Shown here in pieces: positions 1 to 7,762 of a stretch of DNA of 64,000 nt; the stretch's first letter is position 1, and every line of letters begins with the position of its first letter. The stretch spans positions 26,640-90,639 of the forward strand of contig NZ_LUHG01000080.1 of NCBI RefSeq assembly GCF_001623405.1. The letters run 5' to 3'. The notes under the pieces are model-generated. The model was not told where the DNA came from and searched no databases. It saw only the letters and a program-made list of their open reading frames with translations. The DNA is from Hydrotalea flava. GTDB taxonomy: Bacteria > Bacteroidota > Bacteroidia > Chitinophagales > Chitinophagaceae. The translations under genes and the position numbers were made by a program.

Positions 1-369
1 ACCGATTTAAATATAACTGCTGCTAATCCCAGCCTGTATGTGCAAAATACTATCATTTCAGGTTGTACAACACCGGTTAAATATGCTCCTTCAACTACAG
101 CCCCAACCGGAGCAACAGATGCCACTATTTTAAGTTGGTACAATACGGCTGCCAATGGCAATGCTATTTTAGACAATAATAGTGCTGTGGCCTTGGGTGA
201 TCCTTTTAATTACAGCAATCCCGATTTTAACCCAACTGCTGCTTCTCCGGCTAAATCTGGTGCTTCATTTGTTAATCCTAAATTAAACGGATGGTTTACT
301 TCTGTAGCCTATATAGGCGCATGTGCTGCCGGCGATACCTGGTGGAAAAACTGGACCAAATTCAATTAG
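1..369 (+). CDS. C-terminal end of a secreted surface protein (partial)
   Basis: The reading frame is open from the first base, so the gene begins outside the window; the GTG at 40 is only an internal codon. The visible 122 residues are rich in N, T, A and S. They end in an aromatic segment (GDTWWKNWTKFN) of the kind seen at the C-termini of long Bacteroidota cell-surface proteins. No catalytic motif is visible. Exported location is inferred from composition only; the function is unknown. Confidence 0.6.
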   Translation, partial: TDLNITAANPSLYVQNTIISGCTTPVKYAPSTTAPTGATDATILSWYNTAANGNAILDNNSAVALGDPFNYSNPDFNPTAASPAKSGASFVNPKLNGWFTSVAYIGACAAGDTWWKNWTKFN

Positions 370-442
370 TGAACAATAAATACTACAACAGCCTTGTTTT
401 ATACAGGGCTGTTTGTGTTTGTAAAATATGGAAACATTGAAC

Positions 443-1000
443 ATGAAACGCATAACCATTTTGTCGTGTATACTATTATTACTAAGCTGTGGCGAAAATG
501 AAATCACCAAAGTAAAACAAGCAGATGTTGTGTTAATGCCGGTGCATTTAATGGATAGCATTCAGCATTTTTTTGGCAATGAAAACTGGCGGGTAGTAAA
601 TGGGAAAGATACATTTTATCATTATTTCAGCCGCCAAAACGATTTGTTGTTGAATGTATATCAATTTAAAATGAATAAAGGCGATTCGGTTCATTCTTCA
701 TTACAAACCATTTACTGCACACCTAAAGGAATTTTTTGGCAGCAAGCAGCCGATACATTTCAATTGCGCAGTGCTACACAGCATACCATGAGTTGGGTGC
801 ATGGAACAAATACACTTAATTTTACATTGTTGCAACCTGCTATGCTGCAGCAGCAGTATCAAAATACTGTATCTATTATGCAACCTACCATTAATCTGAC
901 CGATTTTTTAATACGAAGCCGGTACGATTTTTTACATGGTACACACTATGCGAGTGATACCGCAAAATTTAAACGCGGTGTCAGTAAGCAACTAAAATAG
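443..1000 (+). CDS. Putative lipoprotein of unknown function
   Basis: The start at 443 is preferred over the in-frame ATG at 428 because it places a basic n-region (MKRITIL) directly before a hydrophobic stretch and a lipobox (LLLLSC). The mature part is about 165 residues, with aromatic and beta-strand-like alternation, and I do not recognise a family. It lies 73 bp after the preceding surface-protein gene on the same strand, so the two may be cotranscribed. Predicted location is the periplasmic or outer leaflet face of a membrane, anchored through the cysteine. Confidence 0.6.
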   Translation: MKRITILSCILLLLSCGENEITKVKQADVVLMPVHLMDSIQHFFGNENWRVVNGKDTFYHYFSRQNDLLLNVYQFKMNKGDSVHSSLQTIYCTPKGIFWQQAADTFQLRSATQHTMSWVHGTNTLNFTLLQPAMLQQQYQNTVSIMQPTINLTDFLIRSRYDFLHGTHYASDTAKFKRGVSKQLK

Positions 1001-1079
1001 AAATTTTGCTTTCAAAAAATGAGTAACTATTTGCAATGCCGGTTTCTCTACACTATATTGCCGTTTTGAAAAATTAACT

Positions 1080-1340
1080 ATGGCATTGATAAAAATATGT
1101 TGCTTGTTACTATTCACCATTAGCAGCGTTTATGCGCAACAAAATGGCCTTCGTTTTTCATTGAATGAATCGGATAGCCATTATTTTCAATTTACTTTTT
1201 TAAACCAAACCTGGCTTCGGTATAACCAAAACAATCCGGGAACTTTGGTAGAAGGAGAGGTACGGAAAAATACTTTTGATATAGGACTACGTAGAACCCG
1301 TATTCAGATGTTTGGGGAAATAGCTGAAATTTTTTATTAA
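1080..1340 (+). pseudogene. 5' fragment of an outer-membrane porin gene
   Basis: The first about 80 residues show a signal peptide (ICCLLLFTISSVYAQQ) and then the N-terminal strand pattern of phosphate-selective (OprO/OprP-like) porins, including GLRRTRIQMFGE. A porin of this type normally runs to 350-450 residues. This frame stops shortly after RIQMFGE, and from about position 1320 the DNA instead encodes the opposite-strand gene remnant described next. I infer that the 3' part was lost by a deletion or rearrangement at about 1315-1322. No product of use is expected. Confidence 0.6.
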
Positions 1341-1756
1341 ATCTTTTTGAGTAGATGTATAATATTCAGTTGCTTTCTCTTCATTTTGTGCTATTAAACT
1401 TTTCTTTAGAAATGTATTGCTGAAAGGCTTAAAAATAAACACATCTCCATCTATGTGTAAAAATGGTTCCTTTTGTAATGAATAGGTATATATTTTTGGT
1501 AATGCAAATAAATCATGATGGTGAAGAATAAAATTATCATGGGATGTATAAATTTTTTATAGGGTAGTTGCAATATTTCATTAAAAAACTTTGCTGAACC
1601 AGTGTTGGCATAAAGTGCTATATCATCATAATATTTATGCAATTGTAAACAGCTTAATGTCCAGCTAATTACATTATAAAAGGGTAAATTCCATCCCATC
1701 GCTGTTTTTGTTATATTTTTGAAAGCATCTACATAAAAGGTTTGTATCAATTTCAT
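1340..1756 (-). pseudogene. Frameshifted and truncated glycosyltransferase-like gene (DUF6734-like)
   Basis: The first frame (from 1756) begins MKLIQTFYVDAF and includes GWNLPFYNVISWTLSCLQL, which resembles the Bacteroidota family annotated as DUF6734. The second frame, reached by a shift at a T6/A6 run (1553-1558), continues with FALPKIYTYSLQKEPFLHIDGDVFIFKPF, whose DGD suggests a nucleotide-sugar/metal site. The frame then runs into the porin fragment near 1320, so the 3' end is also missing. It is therefore broken twice. The gene starts 4 bp from the end of the TlpA-like gene upstream of it on the minus strand, so it was probably the last gene of the minus-arm transcript. The family name is given from memory and is tentative. 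Confidence 0.5.
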
Positions 1757-1759
1757 TGA

Positions 1760-2926
1760 TCAATTTTTTATATTTATCCAATTACTTAGTTCTTTTTCCA
1801 GTGCCGTTATTTTATCTTCTTCCGGCTTATTGATTGAATTCCAAATAATTATTCCTTTATCATTAATCAGTAGTAGGCTTGGAATGGGCATGTTGGGGTT
1901 AATGTAACTGGTTTTAATGGCGGTATTGCATACAACATTTTTCCAGTTCTCCAAATTCCATTTTATCACAGCGTTGTACCAAGCAAGCAAATCTTTATCT
2001 ATAGAAATGGTTACAATTTCCAACCCTTTTGCATGGTATTTGTTATACAGTTGTTTTAAATAAGGTATTTCTTCAATGCACGGAATACACCAACTTGCCC
2101 AAAAACTGATGATAATGTATTTACCGATTAAACTATGGAGTTGAAAATTTTCCTGATTTAATCCCTTAGCTGTAAAATCAGGTGCGGGTATATTTACCAT
2201 ACTTTTTTGAAGTGCTTCTGCCACTAATTGGCCTACTCTGCTTTGTTGAATACGATCTGTTAATTGATAAAATAGACTGACGGCTTCAGTAGTAGCAATT
2301 TGTTGATTTATGATTAAACTGTATAACTCTGTTGCACTGATGTAGGAATCATTCATTTTTTCTATCCATTGAATGCTTGCCAGCTTTAATGCATTATGAT
2401 AACTTTCAATGCTATCTAGTAAGTTGTGTAGCTGCTGATTCAGTTGAATTTTTAATGTATTATTTGTTTCTGCATTGTATAATTTCAAGATTGCTTCATA
2501 TTTTTTTACTGACGGATGATTCATGAAAATCGCAGTTTTTTTTTCATTCCATTCATGTAATTCTTTGGCAATATTGCTACCTGTTAATTGGTAATCCTTA
2601 AAATTACTATTATTCAATTCTATTGTTTGCTTTCCCTTATCTATGTAAATATCTACATAATTATTGTTGATATGTGGACCTATTAAGTGACAAAAAGTGG
2701 GTTGATTCACCATCCCGGTAAAGTAAAATTCTCCGTTTTTGAGCAGGCAGGTATCTTGTTTCCATTGATTATGTATGGTTGGATATTGCAATACAATATT
2801 TCCTGTATCTCTACCAATTATTTTGCCATATAAAAAGAAAGTATCTATAAAAAAATTATGCTTTTGTGATTTACAATCTATTAGAAATTCAAACAAGAAC
2901 ACTAGTATTAATACTAATTTGTACAT
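1760..2926 (-). CDS. TlpA-like thiol-disulfide oxidoreductase, DUF4369 N-terminus
   Basis: A 388-residue predicted lipoprotein (hydrophobic start, LIDC lipobox). Residues about 30-130 have the DUF4369 pattern (GKIIGRDTGNIVLQYP, LLKNGEFYFTG), followed by a helical linker. Residues about 245-388 form a thioredoxin/AhpC-TSA domain with the active site WCIPC (FWASWCIPCIEEIPYLKQ) and a cis-Pro region (MPIPSLLLI). The family reduces or shuffles disulfides of exported proteins. It is the third TlpA gene of the minus arm and follows a six-cysteine precursor gene by 91 bp containing a large hairpin. I infer it acts on that peptide or shares its redox relay. Confidence 0.85.
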   Translation of the reverse strand: MYKLVLILVFLFEFLIDCKSQKHNFFIDTFFLYGKIIGRDTGNIVLQYPTIHNQWKQDTCLLKNGEFYFTGMVNQPTFCHLIGPHINNNYVDIYIDKGKQTIELNNSNFKDYQLTGSNIAKELHEWNEKKTAIFMNHPSVKKYEAILKLYNAETNNTLKIQLNQQLHNLLDSIESYHNALKLASIQWIEKMNDSYISATELYSLIINQQIATTEAVSLFYQLTDRIQQSRVGQLVAEALQKSMVNIPAPDFTAKGLNQENFQLHSLIGKYIIISFWASWCIPCIEEIPYLKQLYNKYHAKGLEIVTISIDKDLLAWYNAVIKWNLENWKNVVCNTAIKTSYINPNMPIPSLLLINDKGIIIWNSINKPEEDKITALEKELSNWINIKN

Positions 2927-2943
2927 ATTTAAAATATAAAAAC

Positions 2944-2991
2944 ATTATTCATTATATTATATATTCAATCATATAAAATATAATGAATAAT
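2944..2991 (-). terminator. Hairpin between peptide and TlpA genes (minus arm, pair 3)
   Basis: A 15-bp perfect AT-rich inverted repeat (2944-2958 with 2977-2991) lies in the 91-bp gap between the peptide stop and the TlpA start. It has no long U-tract, so partial termination or mRNA end protection are both possible. Hairpins occupy the same position in most other pairs of the island. Confidence 0.55.
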
Positions 2992-3017
2992 ATTTACGTT
3001 ATAAATTAATATTTATT

Positions 3018-3233
3018 TTACCTTACACAAATCTTGTCTCCTCCTGGTACATTTGGGTTAGATGCATTTCCTGCAGGAGTACAAGTCGTACAAGTATCCG
3101 TACATAAACTTGGGTTATTTCCACAATAAATATTGCAAGAATTCCCAAAACCTGATCCTGCCTTAATTTGTTTCATGGCTGCCTTGCTCAATTGCTGCTG
3201 CAAATCAGTAAGGCTTAATTTTCTTTTTGTCAT
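3018..3233 (-). CDS. Double-glycine-type leader peptide, six-cysteine core (minus arm 3)
   Basis: A 71-residue precursor. The leader (MTKRKLSLTDLQQQLSKAAM then KQIKAGS) ends in an Ala-Gly pair typical of C39-processed leaders and has no cysteine. The core of about 45 residues is rich in Gly, Asn and Thr and carries six cysteines (NSC, IYC, SLC, DTC, TTC, KIC). An even, fixed count suggests three disulfides. It is preceded by the 135-nt structured leader and followed by a TlpA-like gene. It could be a bacteriocin, a signal or a toxin-like knottin; nothing in the sequence decides between these. Confidence 0.8.
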   Translation of the reverse strand: MTKRKLSLTDLQQQLSKAAMKQIKAGSGFGNSCNIYCGNNPSLCTDTCTTCTPAGNASNPNVPGGDKICVR

Positions 3234-3368
3234 TTTTTTACATTTAAAAGTGATTGAATGTTTGCCGGGAGCTTAAAGCCTCACCCGGTGTTGGCTTATC
3301 CGGTCAGCTACTTGTACTTCGTAGCAGGCGTTCCACCGGATGTTTCTTTTAGGGAACGTTACTAAAAG
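3234..3368 (-). promoter_or_regulatory. Structured 5' leader repeat, minus-arm copy M1
   Basis: This is one of three near-identical copies directly upstream of the minus-arm peptide genes. On the minus strand it starts with an inverted repeat (CTTTTAG...CTAAAAG, 3346-3368) around AACGTT. It continues with a closed stem ATCCGGT/ACCGGAT enclosing a GCTAC/GTAGC hairpin, then a CCGGG/CCCGG hairpin with an inner GCTT/AAGC pair, and ends in an A/U-rich stretch before the ATG. The loop between GCTAC and GTAGC differs between copies while the stems persist, which favours a structured RNA. It overlaps the last codons of the TlpA gene upstream of it in transcription. Confidence 0.6.
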
Positions 3369-4380
3369 AAGATTTATGTTCGGTCATTTTTTCTGCTAAA
3401 AAATTATTTAAAGCTTCCGGTGTAATATCTTTCTGAATAATTACATGATGACTATCTAAAAGAAAATTCCTAGGATAGGTATTAATTGATAATTTAAGAG
3501 CTTGAAACCCGTTGGTATCTAATAATTGTTGCCAGGGTAGTTGATACTTGCCTATCATTTTTATCCAGTTTCCTATGTCCTTTGTATTGTCCACTGAAAT
3601 TCCAATCATATTAAAATTAATATTTTTATATTTATGATATATTTGTATGAATTGCGGAAACTGTTCAATACAAGGATTACAATGGCTGAACCAAAAATCA
3701 ATGAGCGTAAATTGGTTTATTTTTTTCTGATTAAAAAGTTGTGTAGGATTTTTCCACATGTCTAATAAGGTTAAATTAGGAAAAATATGGTTCAGACTTA
3801 AAACGGCTGCAGCTTTTAATTTTTCACCTAAACGGATACCTGTATAACTCATTTTCACGGCATCAGATAAATACGAGTATGCAGTATCTAAATTGGGATT
3901 GTAATTGAAAGAAAGCATTCTTGCAAGTTGCCACATAGCCATATAAGATGCAGGATGTTTTTTGATATATACCTGAATGGTTTCACTTGTGTAATGTTGT
4001 TGCTTAAATTGGATCAATTCCTGCATCGTTGCATTATTCATAGCGGGAATTTCACGTATTGAATCAACATTGCATATGATGGTTTGTGTGCCGGCATCAA
4101 TATAGAACAGGTCTGAAACATACTCCTTATTTCCCAGAAATAAAAGGCGGAATGATAATGGGTATGATAAGACACCACTGAATGAAAATTGGCCATTTTT
4201 TACCTTGCCTGTCGTTAAATATTGAATAGGAAGATAATTAGAACTGTCGCCGGTTAATATTAACCGAACGGAACCGGTATCACTATTTATGTAACCATTC
4301 AATATGAAGGGCAGTACAACGTTTTGTGCATGTAAAATGCCAACAGTAATAATTCCTAAACAACAAATTAATTTTTTCAT
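3349..4380 (-). CDS. TlpA-like thiol-disulfide oxidoreductase, DUF4369 N-terminus
   Basis: 343 residues with a cleavable signal peptide (LICCLGIITVGILHAQ). Residues about 25-115 resemble DUF4369 (GYINSDTGSVRLIL, GKVKNGQFSFSG), then a helical region, then a thioredoxin fold with active site CNPC (FWFSHCNPCIEQFPQF). The position before the first cysteine is His rather than the usual Trp. The final residues SSFSNVP are encoded inside the inverted repeat of leader M1, so the C-terminus appears to have been altered when that module was inserted. It follows a six-cysteine peptide gene by 67 bp. Confidence 0.85.
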   Translation of the reverse strand: MKKLICCLGIITVGILHAQNVVLPFILNGYINSDTGSVRLILTGDSSNYLPIQYLTTGKVKNGQFSFSGVLSYPLSFRLLFLGNKEYVSDLFYIDAGTQTIICNVDSIREIPAMNNATMQELIQFKQQHYTSETIQVYIKKHPASYMAMWQLARMLSFNYNPNLDTAYSYLSDAVKMSYTGIRLGEKLKAAAVLSLNHIFPNLTLLDMWKNPTQLFNQKKINQFTLIDFWFSHCNPCIEQFPQFIQIYHKYKNINFNMIGISVDNTKDIGNWIKMIGKYQLPWQQLLDTNGFQALKLSINTYPRNFLLDSHHVIIQKDITPEALNNFLAEKMTEHKSSFSNVP

Positions 4381-4447
4381 ATTGTGCAGTTAAAGCATTC
4401 AGTATGTTTGAATACCTATTCTATGCATTTGAGAAATATGAATGATA

Positions 4448-4636
4448 TCAATAGTTTTTATCACAAACATTACTGCCATTGGTGTCACATTTGCAATAGG
4501 GGGCATTGCAATTACTATTGCAAGTAGCCGGACATTTGTCATTGAATCCGACTGCATTCCCTGCCTTAATTTGTTTCATTTCTGCCCTGCTCAAATGCTG
4601 CTGCAAATCGGCAAGGCTTAATTTTCTTTTTTTCAT
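4448..4636 (-). CDS. Double-glycine-type leader peptide, six-cysteine core (minus arm 2)
   Basis: A 62-residue precursor. The leader is KKRKLSLADLQQHLSRAEM followed by KQIKAGN, with an Ala-Gly processing pair and no cysteine. The core of about 36 residues has six cysteines in a dense pattern (DKC, ATC, SNC, PYCKC, NVC) and ends DKNY. Three ATGs at 10-bp spacing precede the frame, and only the one at 4636 is in frame with the leader. It sits between structured leader M2 and a TlpA-like gene. Confidence 0.8.
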   Translation of the reverse strand: MKKRKLSLADLQQHLSRAEMKQIKAGNAVGFNDKCPATCNSNCNAPYCKCDTNGSNVCDKNY

Positions 4637-4785
4637 TTTTTTTCATTTTTTTTCATTTTTAAAGTGATTGAATATTTGCCGGGAGCTTAAAGCCTCACCC
4701 GGTGTTGGCTTATTCGGTCAGCTACTTGTATTGAGTAGCAGGCGTTCCACCGGATATTTTCTTTTAGGGAACCTTACTAAAAAAA
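4637..4785 (-). promoter_or_regulatory. Structured 5' leader repeat, minus-arm copy M2
   Basis: Second copy of the minus-arm leader RNA. It has the same order of elements as M1: inverted repeat CTTTTAG...CTAAAAA (4761-4783), GCTAC/GTAGC hairpin, and CCGGG/CCCGG hairpin. One base of the outer ATCCGGT stem is mismatched here. The stretch next to the start codon differs from the other copies in carrying two extra ATG-plus-A7 units of 10 bp (4637-4656), which look like a slippage expansion of the start region. Confidence 0.6.
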
Positions 4786-4836
4786 TACTATTGATAAAAT
4801 TTCATTCAACATATATGCATATACATTTTTAATAGT

Positions 4837-5589
4837 TTACAATTTTTTGAGTGCTGTTTTCATTTCATTTAAATTGGAATATACATTGATGATATGGCCG
4901 GTGCTATCTACTATTAACTGCGTAGGAAAACCCATGATTTGTAAGGTATCCATTAAATATTTTTCTTTATTTGGGATGATGGTATATTTAAATGGATGAT
5001 CCGCTAAGAATGCTTTAATGCTATCTGCACGATCAAATGCCATACCTAAAAAAGCAATATCCGGTCTATTCTTGTATGCATCTACCAATGCATTCAATTG
5101 AGGAAATTCAGCCACACAAGTTTTACAATGAATAAACCAACAATTAATGACATATTTTTTTTGTGGTGTTATATGATTATTAATTACTTCATTGCTTATT
5201 GTTTTGAAATTGAAGTTGGGTAGGGGCATACCGCGCATAGAATCGTAATGCCCCTCAGCAATGGCCTTATTGCGAATAACATTTCCAACTTCTGCATTAT
5301 GGGCAATAGCTAATTGATATTGAATGGTACTGTCTTTGCTTTGTAATCTCACCGGAATATATTCCCCAGTTGTTAATTGTTTTAAAAATTCTTTTTTAGT
5401 GATTACACTGTCATGCTCATTATAAGCTATACAATCTGCCGACCAATTCATGTAATCACGATCATAATACAACCAGCTCATGATATTTTTTTCAATATCC
5501 GGGGCATTTACATAAGGCATATTTTTTTCATTAGATGACGTACATCCGAAAAAAAATAAAATTAAAATAAATATTAATAAGTATTTCAT
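4837..5589 (-). CDS. TlpA-like thioredoxin-fold lipoprotein
   Basis: 250 residues, the shortest TlpA-like protein here. The N-terminus is a lipoprotein signal (IFILILFFFGC). There is no DUF4369 domain; the N-terminal 120 residues are unassigned. The thioredoxin part has the active site CKTC (FIHCKTCVAEFPQLNALVD) and a cis-Pro segment (MGFPTQLIVD). It lies 82 bp downstream of a six-cysteine peptide gene, with two strong hairpins in the gap. I infer that it serves in oxidation, isomerisation or reduction of the partner peptide; the unusual CKTC dipeptide implies a redox potential different from that of its paralogues. Confidence 0.85.
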   Translation of the reverse strand: MKYLLIFILILFFFGCTSSNEKNMPYVNAPDIEKNIMSWLYYDRDYMNWSADCIAYNEHDSVITKKEFLKQLTTGEYIPVRLQSKDSTIQYQLAIAHNAEVGNVIRNKAIAEGHYDSMRGMPLPNFNFKTISNEVINNHITPQKKYVINCWFIHCKTCVAEFPQLNALVDAYKNRPDIAFLGMAFDRADSIKAFLADHPFKYTIIPNKEKYLMDTLQIMGFPTQLIVDSTGHIINVYSNLNEMKTALKKL

Positions 5590-5610
5590 AGTCTTAATCT
5601 TTAAATGATA

Positions 5611-5672
5611 GATATGAAGGAATTATTTAATTCCTTCATATCAAAATAATGTAATCATCTAATTACATTATT
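5611..5672 (-). terminator. Two hairpins between peptide and TlpA genes (minus arm, pair 1)
   Basis: Two perfect inverted repeats lie in the intercistronic gap. One is a 13-bp stem (5611-5623 with 5630-5642), the other an 11-bp stem (5645-5655 with 5662-5672) touching the peptide stop codon. They could reduce read-through from the peptide into the TlpA gene or protect the peptide mRNA 3' end. Confidence 0.55.
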
Positions 5673-5881
5673 TAGCATTCAACTGCTGTGGCTCCCGATA
5701 CACAATCCGGACGCGCAGCTGGTTGACAAATACTACAGTTTGTAGTGCCTGACCAGCAACACATATAACCTTGTGTGCCTGATAAACCCTGATTTAATCC
5801 ACCCCCAGCCATAATTTGTTTCATTTCTGTCCTGCTCAATTGCTGCTGCAAATCGGCAAGTCTTAATTTTTTCGTTGTCAT
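5672..5881 (-). CDS. Double-glycine-type leader peptide, six-cysteine core (minus arm 1)
   Basis: A 69-residue precursor. The leader is MTTKKLRLADLQQQLSRTEM then KQIMAGG, with no cysteine before the Ala-Gly-Gly site. The core of about 43 residues contains six cysteines (YMCC, TNC, SIC, PDC, VEC) and ends on the last one. It is the first peptide of the minus arm, downstream of the C39-like/VKOR/DsbA gene, and is preceded by leader M3. Confidence 0.8.
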   Translation of the reverse strand: MTTKKLRLADLQQQLSRTEMKQIMAGGGLNQGLSGTQGYMCCWSGTTNCSICQPAARPDCVSGATAVEC

Positions 5882-6017
5882 TTTTTTACATTTAAAAGTG
5901 ATTGAATGTTTGCCGGGAGCTTTAAGCCTTACCCGGTGTTGGCTTATCCGGTCTGCTACTTGTATTGCGTAGCAGGCGTTCCACCGGATATTTTCTTTTA
6001 GGGAACGTTACCAAAAG
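5882..6017 (-). promoter_or_regulatory. Structured 5' leader repeat, minus-arm copy M3
   Basis: Third copy of the minus-arm leader. The inverted repeat CTTTTGG...CTAAAAG lies at 5995-6017 around AACGTT, followed by the TATCCGGT/ACCGGATA stem, a GCTAC/GTAGC hairpin whose stem is longer than in M1, and the CCGGG/CCCGG hairpin. Base changes relative to M1 fall mainly in loops. It lies 20 bp downstream of the end of the C39-like/VKOR gene. Confidence 0.6.
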
Positions 6018-6037
6018 AAAAGCGTTTATACCAATAG

Positions 6038-7648
6038 TTAAATGATGATATTTTTTAAATCTTCAATCGAATAATCTTCCGGTAATCTGTACCCATTAAT
6101 AAACAGGGTAGGTGTAAATGCAATACCTGCCTCACGTACCCATTTATTCATGGTATTTACTTCTTGCTGCTGGTCTTTTAAAGACGGGTTTACGGAAAAC
6201 TTTTGTGAAAATTGTTCATAATCTTTTTCCACTGATAAGTACCAGGCATCTAATGCATTCCTTGTTTTCAATTCATTACCCTCTGCATAAATTCCCATTA
6301 AATGATTTACAACCATTTCTCCTTTCGAACTACATAAAAAAATAATTTTTACCTGAATATTCTTATTTGAATGGATGAGTTCTTCTAGGATGGGATGCGC
6401 TTCTGAGCAAGGATTACAATAGGGATTGCATACTTTGATAATGTTGATTTTACCTTCGGGGTTACCTATTGATATGCCAATATTTTGCCAGCCATCAGGC
6501 GCGGCAGGTTGTTGTACTAACAATGCATTGAAAATATCCGGATTAAAATGTGTTCTTCTATAAGCATGGAAATACAACGAATATTTTTTGGCATCTAGAA
6601 ATATAGGTTTAAAAAAAAATAAAAAAATTATTGGTAAAATAACTGCAATTGAAACTACCACCAAAAAATTAGTGTTGACAATATTTAAAATGGATATTTT
6701 TGTAAATAGAGCAACATGTGAAACTGACCAAATCAACTCAAGTAATAAAGTTAATTGAACAATTAAACACAAGGGGCACCATTGTTTTATCACTTTCCAT
6801 TGATAATAAATACTGAATATAATATAAGGACTTGCACATGCACTTAATAATGAAATAAATGCAAATTTATTATCTAAACCCAACCCGGGTAGTAATAAAA
6901 TAATACATGTGCTTGCAAAGTAAATAAAGCCTAATTCACTCCATGAAACACCTGCAATTTTTGAGGCTTTACTATGTAAAATAGCATTGCAATTCGTTTT
7001 CTTCCCAATACCACATAAATTTTTTATGAATGGATTATTCTGATCAATTTCATATATCAATAATAGGCTGGTTGCTAAAATGCCCATCAGCTTAACACAT
7101 ACGATGGCGATGTATGGAATATAACTGTTAAATGAAATTTGCTGATTAAGTACTATTAAACCGGAAATGACCATAAAAGCTGCAATAATGGCTACCCATT
7201 GCTTTAGCCTTGTAAATAATTCTTCTTTTTTATATACTTTATATTGTTGATTGTTTTTTTGAGCTGCATTTTCTGCCAACCAAACAATTTTTTGGAATGA
7301 TTCTAAAAACTGTTCTCTCGATATGGTTTTTTTGCTCAACCGGTTATGATAAAAAGTAACATTATTTTTGTTAATGTCTTGCACTAAAATAAAATCTTTA
7401 CCAACATTTTCTACCTGATGAAAGGCAATAAATGGTGTTTCTATGGTTTCAATTTGTGTTGTCTCTATTTTAAAGGCAGCATTTTTCAAGTTAAATTTAG
7501 CAAAAGTATCACTTAGACTTAATAAGCTGGGATAAAATGGATGTTCTAATAGTGATTCTTTAATTTGCGATGCTGTTATTTGTACCCCTTTTAATTTAGC
7601 ATATTTAATAGCTACAGCATCTAAGGATGTGTTAAAACTATATACCAT
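6038..7648 (-). CDS. C39-like domain - VKOR - DsbA/thioredoxin fusion membrane protein
   Basis: 536 residues in three parts. Residues 1-130 follow the C39 peptidase fold pattern (YPSLLSLSDTFAKF, PFIAFHQVEN, FILVQDI) but lack the N-terminal catalytic Cys and the usual GHF histidine, so this part looks like a binding rather than a cutting domain. Residues about 150-345 have several membrane helices and the VKOR cysteines: one pair spread over LCGIGKKTNCN and one CxxC (WCPLC). Residues about 395-536 are DsbA-like with CNPYCNPC and a cis-Pro loop (FTPTLFING). The VKOR family passes electrons from a thioredoxin-like partner to quinone, so this protein should create disulfides outside the membrane. 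It is divergent from the regulator gene and shares its operator region. Confidence 0.85.
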   Translation of the reverse strand: MVYSFNTSLDAVAIKYAKLKGVQITASQIKESLLEHPFYPSLLSLSDTFAKFNLKNAAFKIETTQIETIETPFIAFHQVENVGKDFILVQDINKNNVTFYHNRLSKKTISREQFLESFQKIVWLAENAAQKNNQQYKVYKKEELFTRLKQWVAIIAAFMVISGLIVLNQQISFNSYIPYIAIVCVKLMGILATSLLLIYEIDQNNPFIKNLCGIGKKTNCNAILHSKASKIAGVSWSELGFIYFASTCIILLLPGLGLDNKFAFISLLSACASPYIIFSIYYQWKVIKQWCPLCLIVQLTLLLELIWSVSHVALFTKISILNIVNTNFLVVVSIAVILPIIFLFFFKPIFLDAKKYSLYFHAYRRTHFNPDIFNALLVQQPAAPDGWQNIGISIGNPEGKINIIKVCNPYCNPCSEAHPILEELIHSNKNIQVKIIFLCSSKGEMVVNHLMGIYAEGNELKTRNALDAWYLSVEKDYEQFSQKFSVNPSLKDQQQEVNTMNKWVREAGIAFTPTLFINGYRLPEDYSIEDLKNIII

Positions 7649-7693
7649 ACATACATTTTTTTGTAAACTTAATAATTTTATTAATATGGACTA

Positions 7694-7711
7694 TGTAGGG
7701 GAATCCCTACA
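7694..7711. promoter_or_regulatory. Operator copy 1, TGTAGGGGAATCCCTACA
   Basis: An inverted repeat with arms TGTAGGG and CCCTACA around a 4-bp spacer. It lies between the divergent regulator and C39-like/VKOR genes, centred about 54 bp before the latter's start. A TAAGTTTAC -7-like element (7663-7671 read on the minus strand) would place it near -46 of that promoter. It matches five other copies in the island. Confidence 0.75.
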
Positions 7712-7730
7712 ATTTGCTCAAATTGAATTT

Positions 7731-7748
7731 TGTAGGGAATTCCCTACA
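7731..7748. promoter_or_regulatory. Operator copy 2, TGTAGGGAATTCCCTACA
   Basis: A perfect 18-bp palindrome, the best of the six copies, with its centre 37 bp from copy 1. It is on the regulator side of the divergent intergenic region, so autoregulation of the LuxR-type gene is likely. It is separated from the -7-like box TATATTTA (7792-7799) by a long TA repeat. Confidence 0.75.
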
Positions 7749-7762
7749 CAAAAAAATTTAGC

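Noticed and set aside
3234..6017. Known riboswitch class in the minus-arm leaders
   Set aside because: I compared by memory with cobalamin, c-di-GMP, THF and preQ1 core motifs and found no match. It is therefore reported only as an unassigned structured element.
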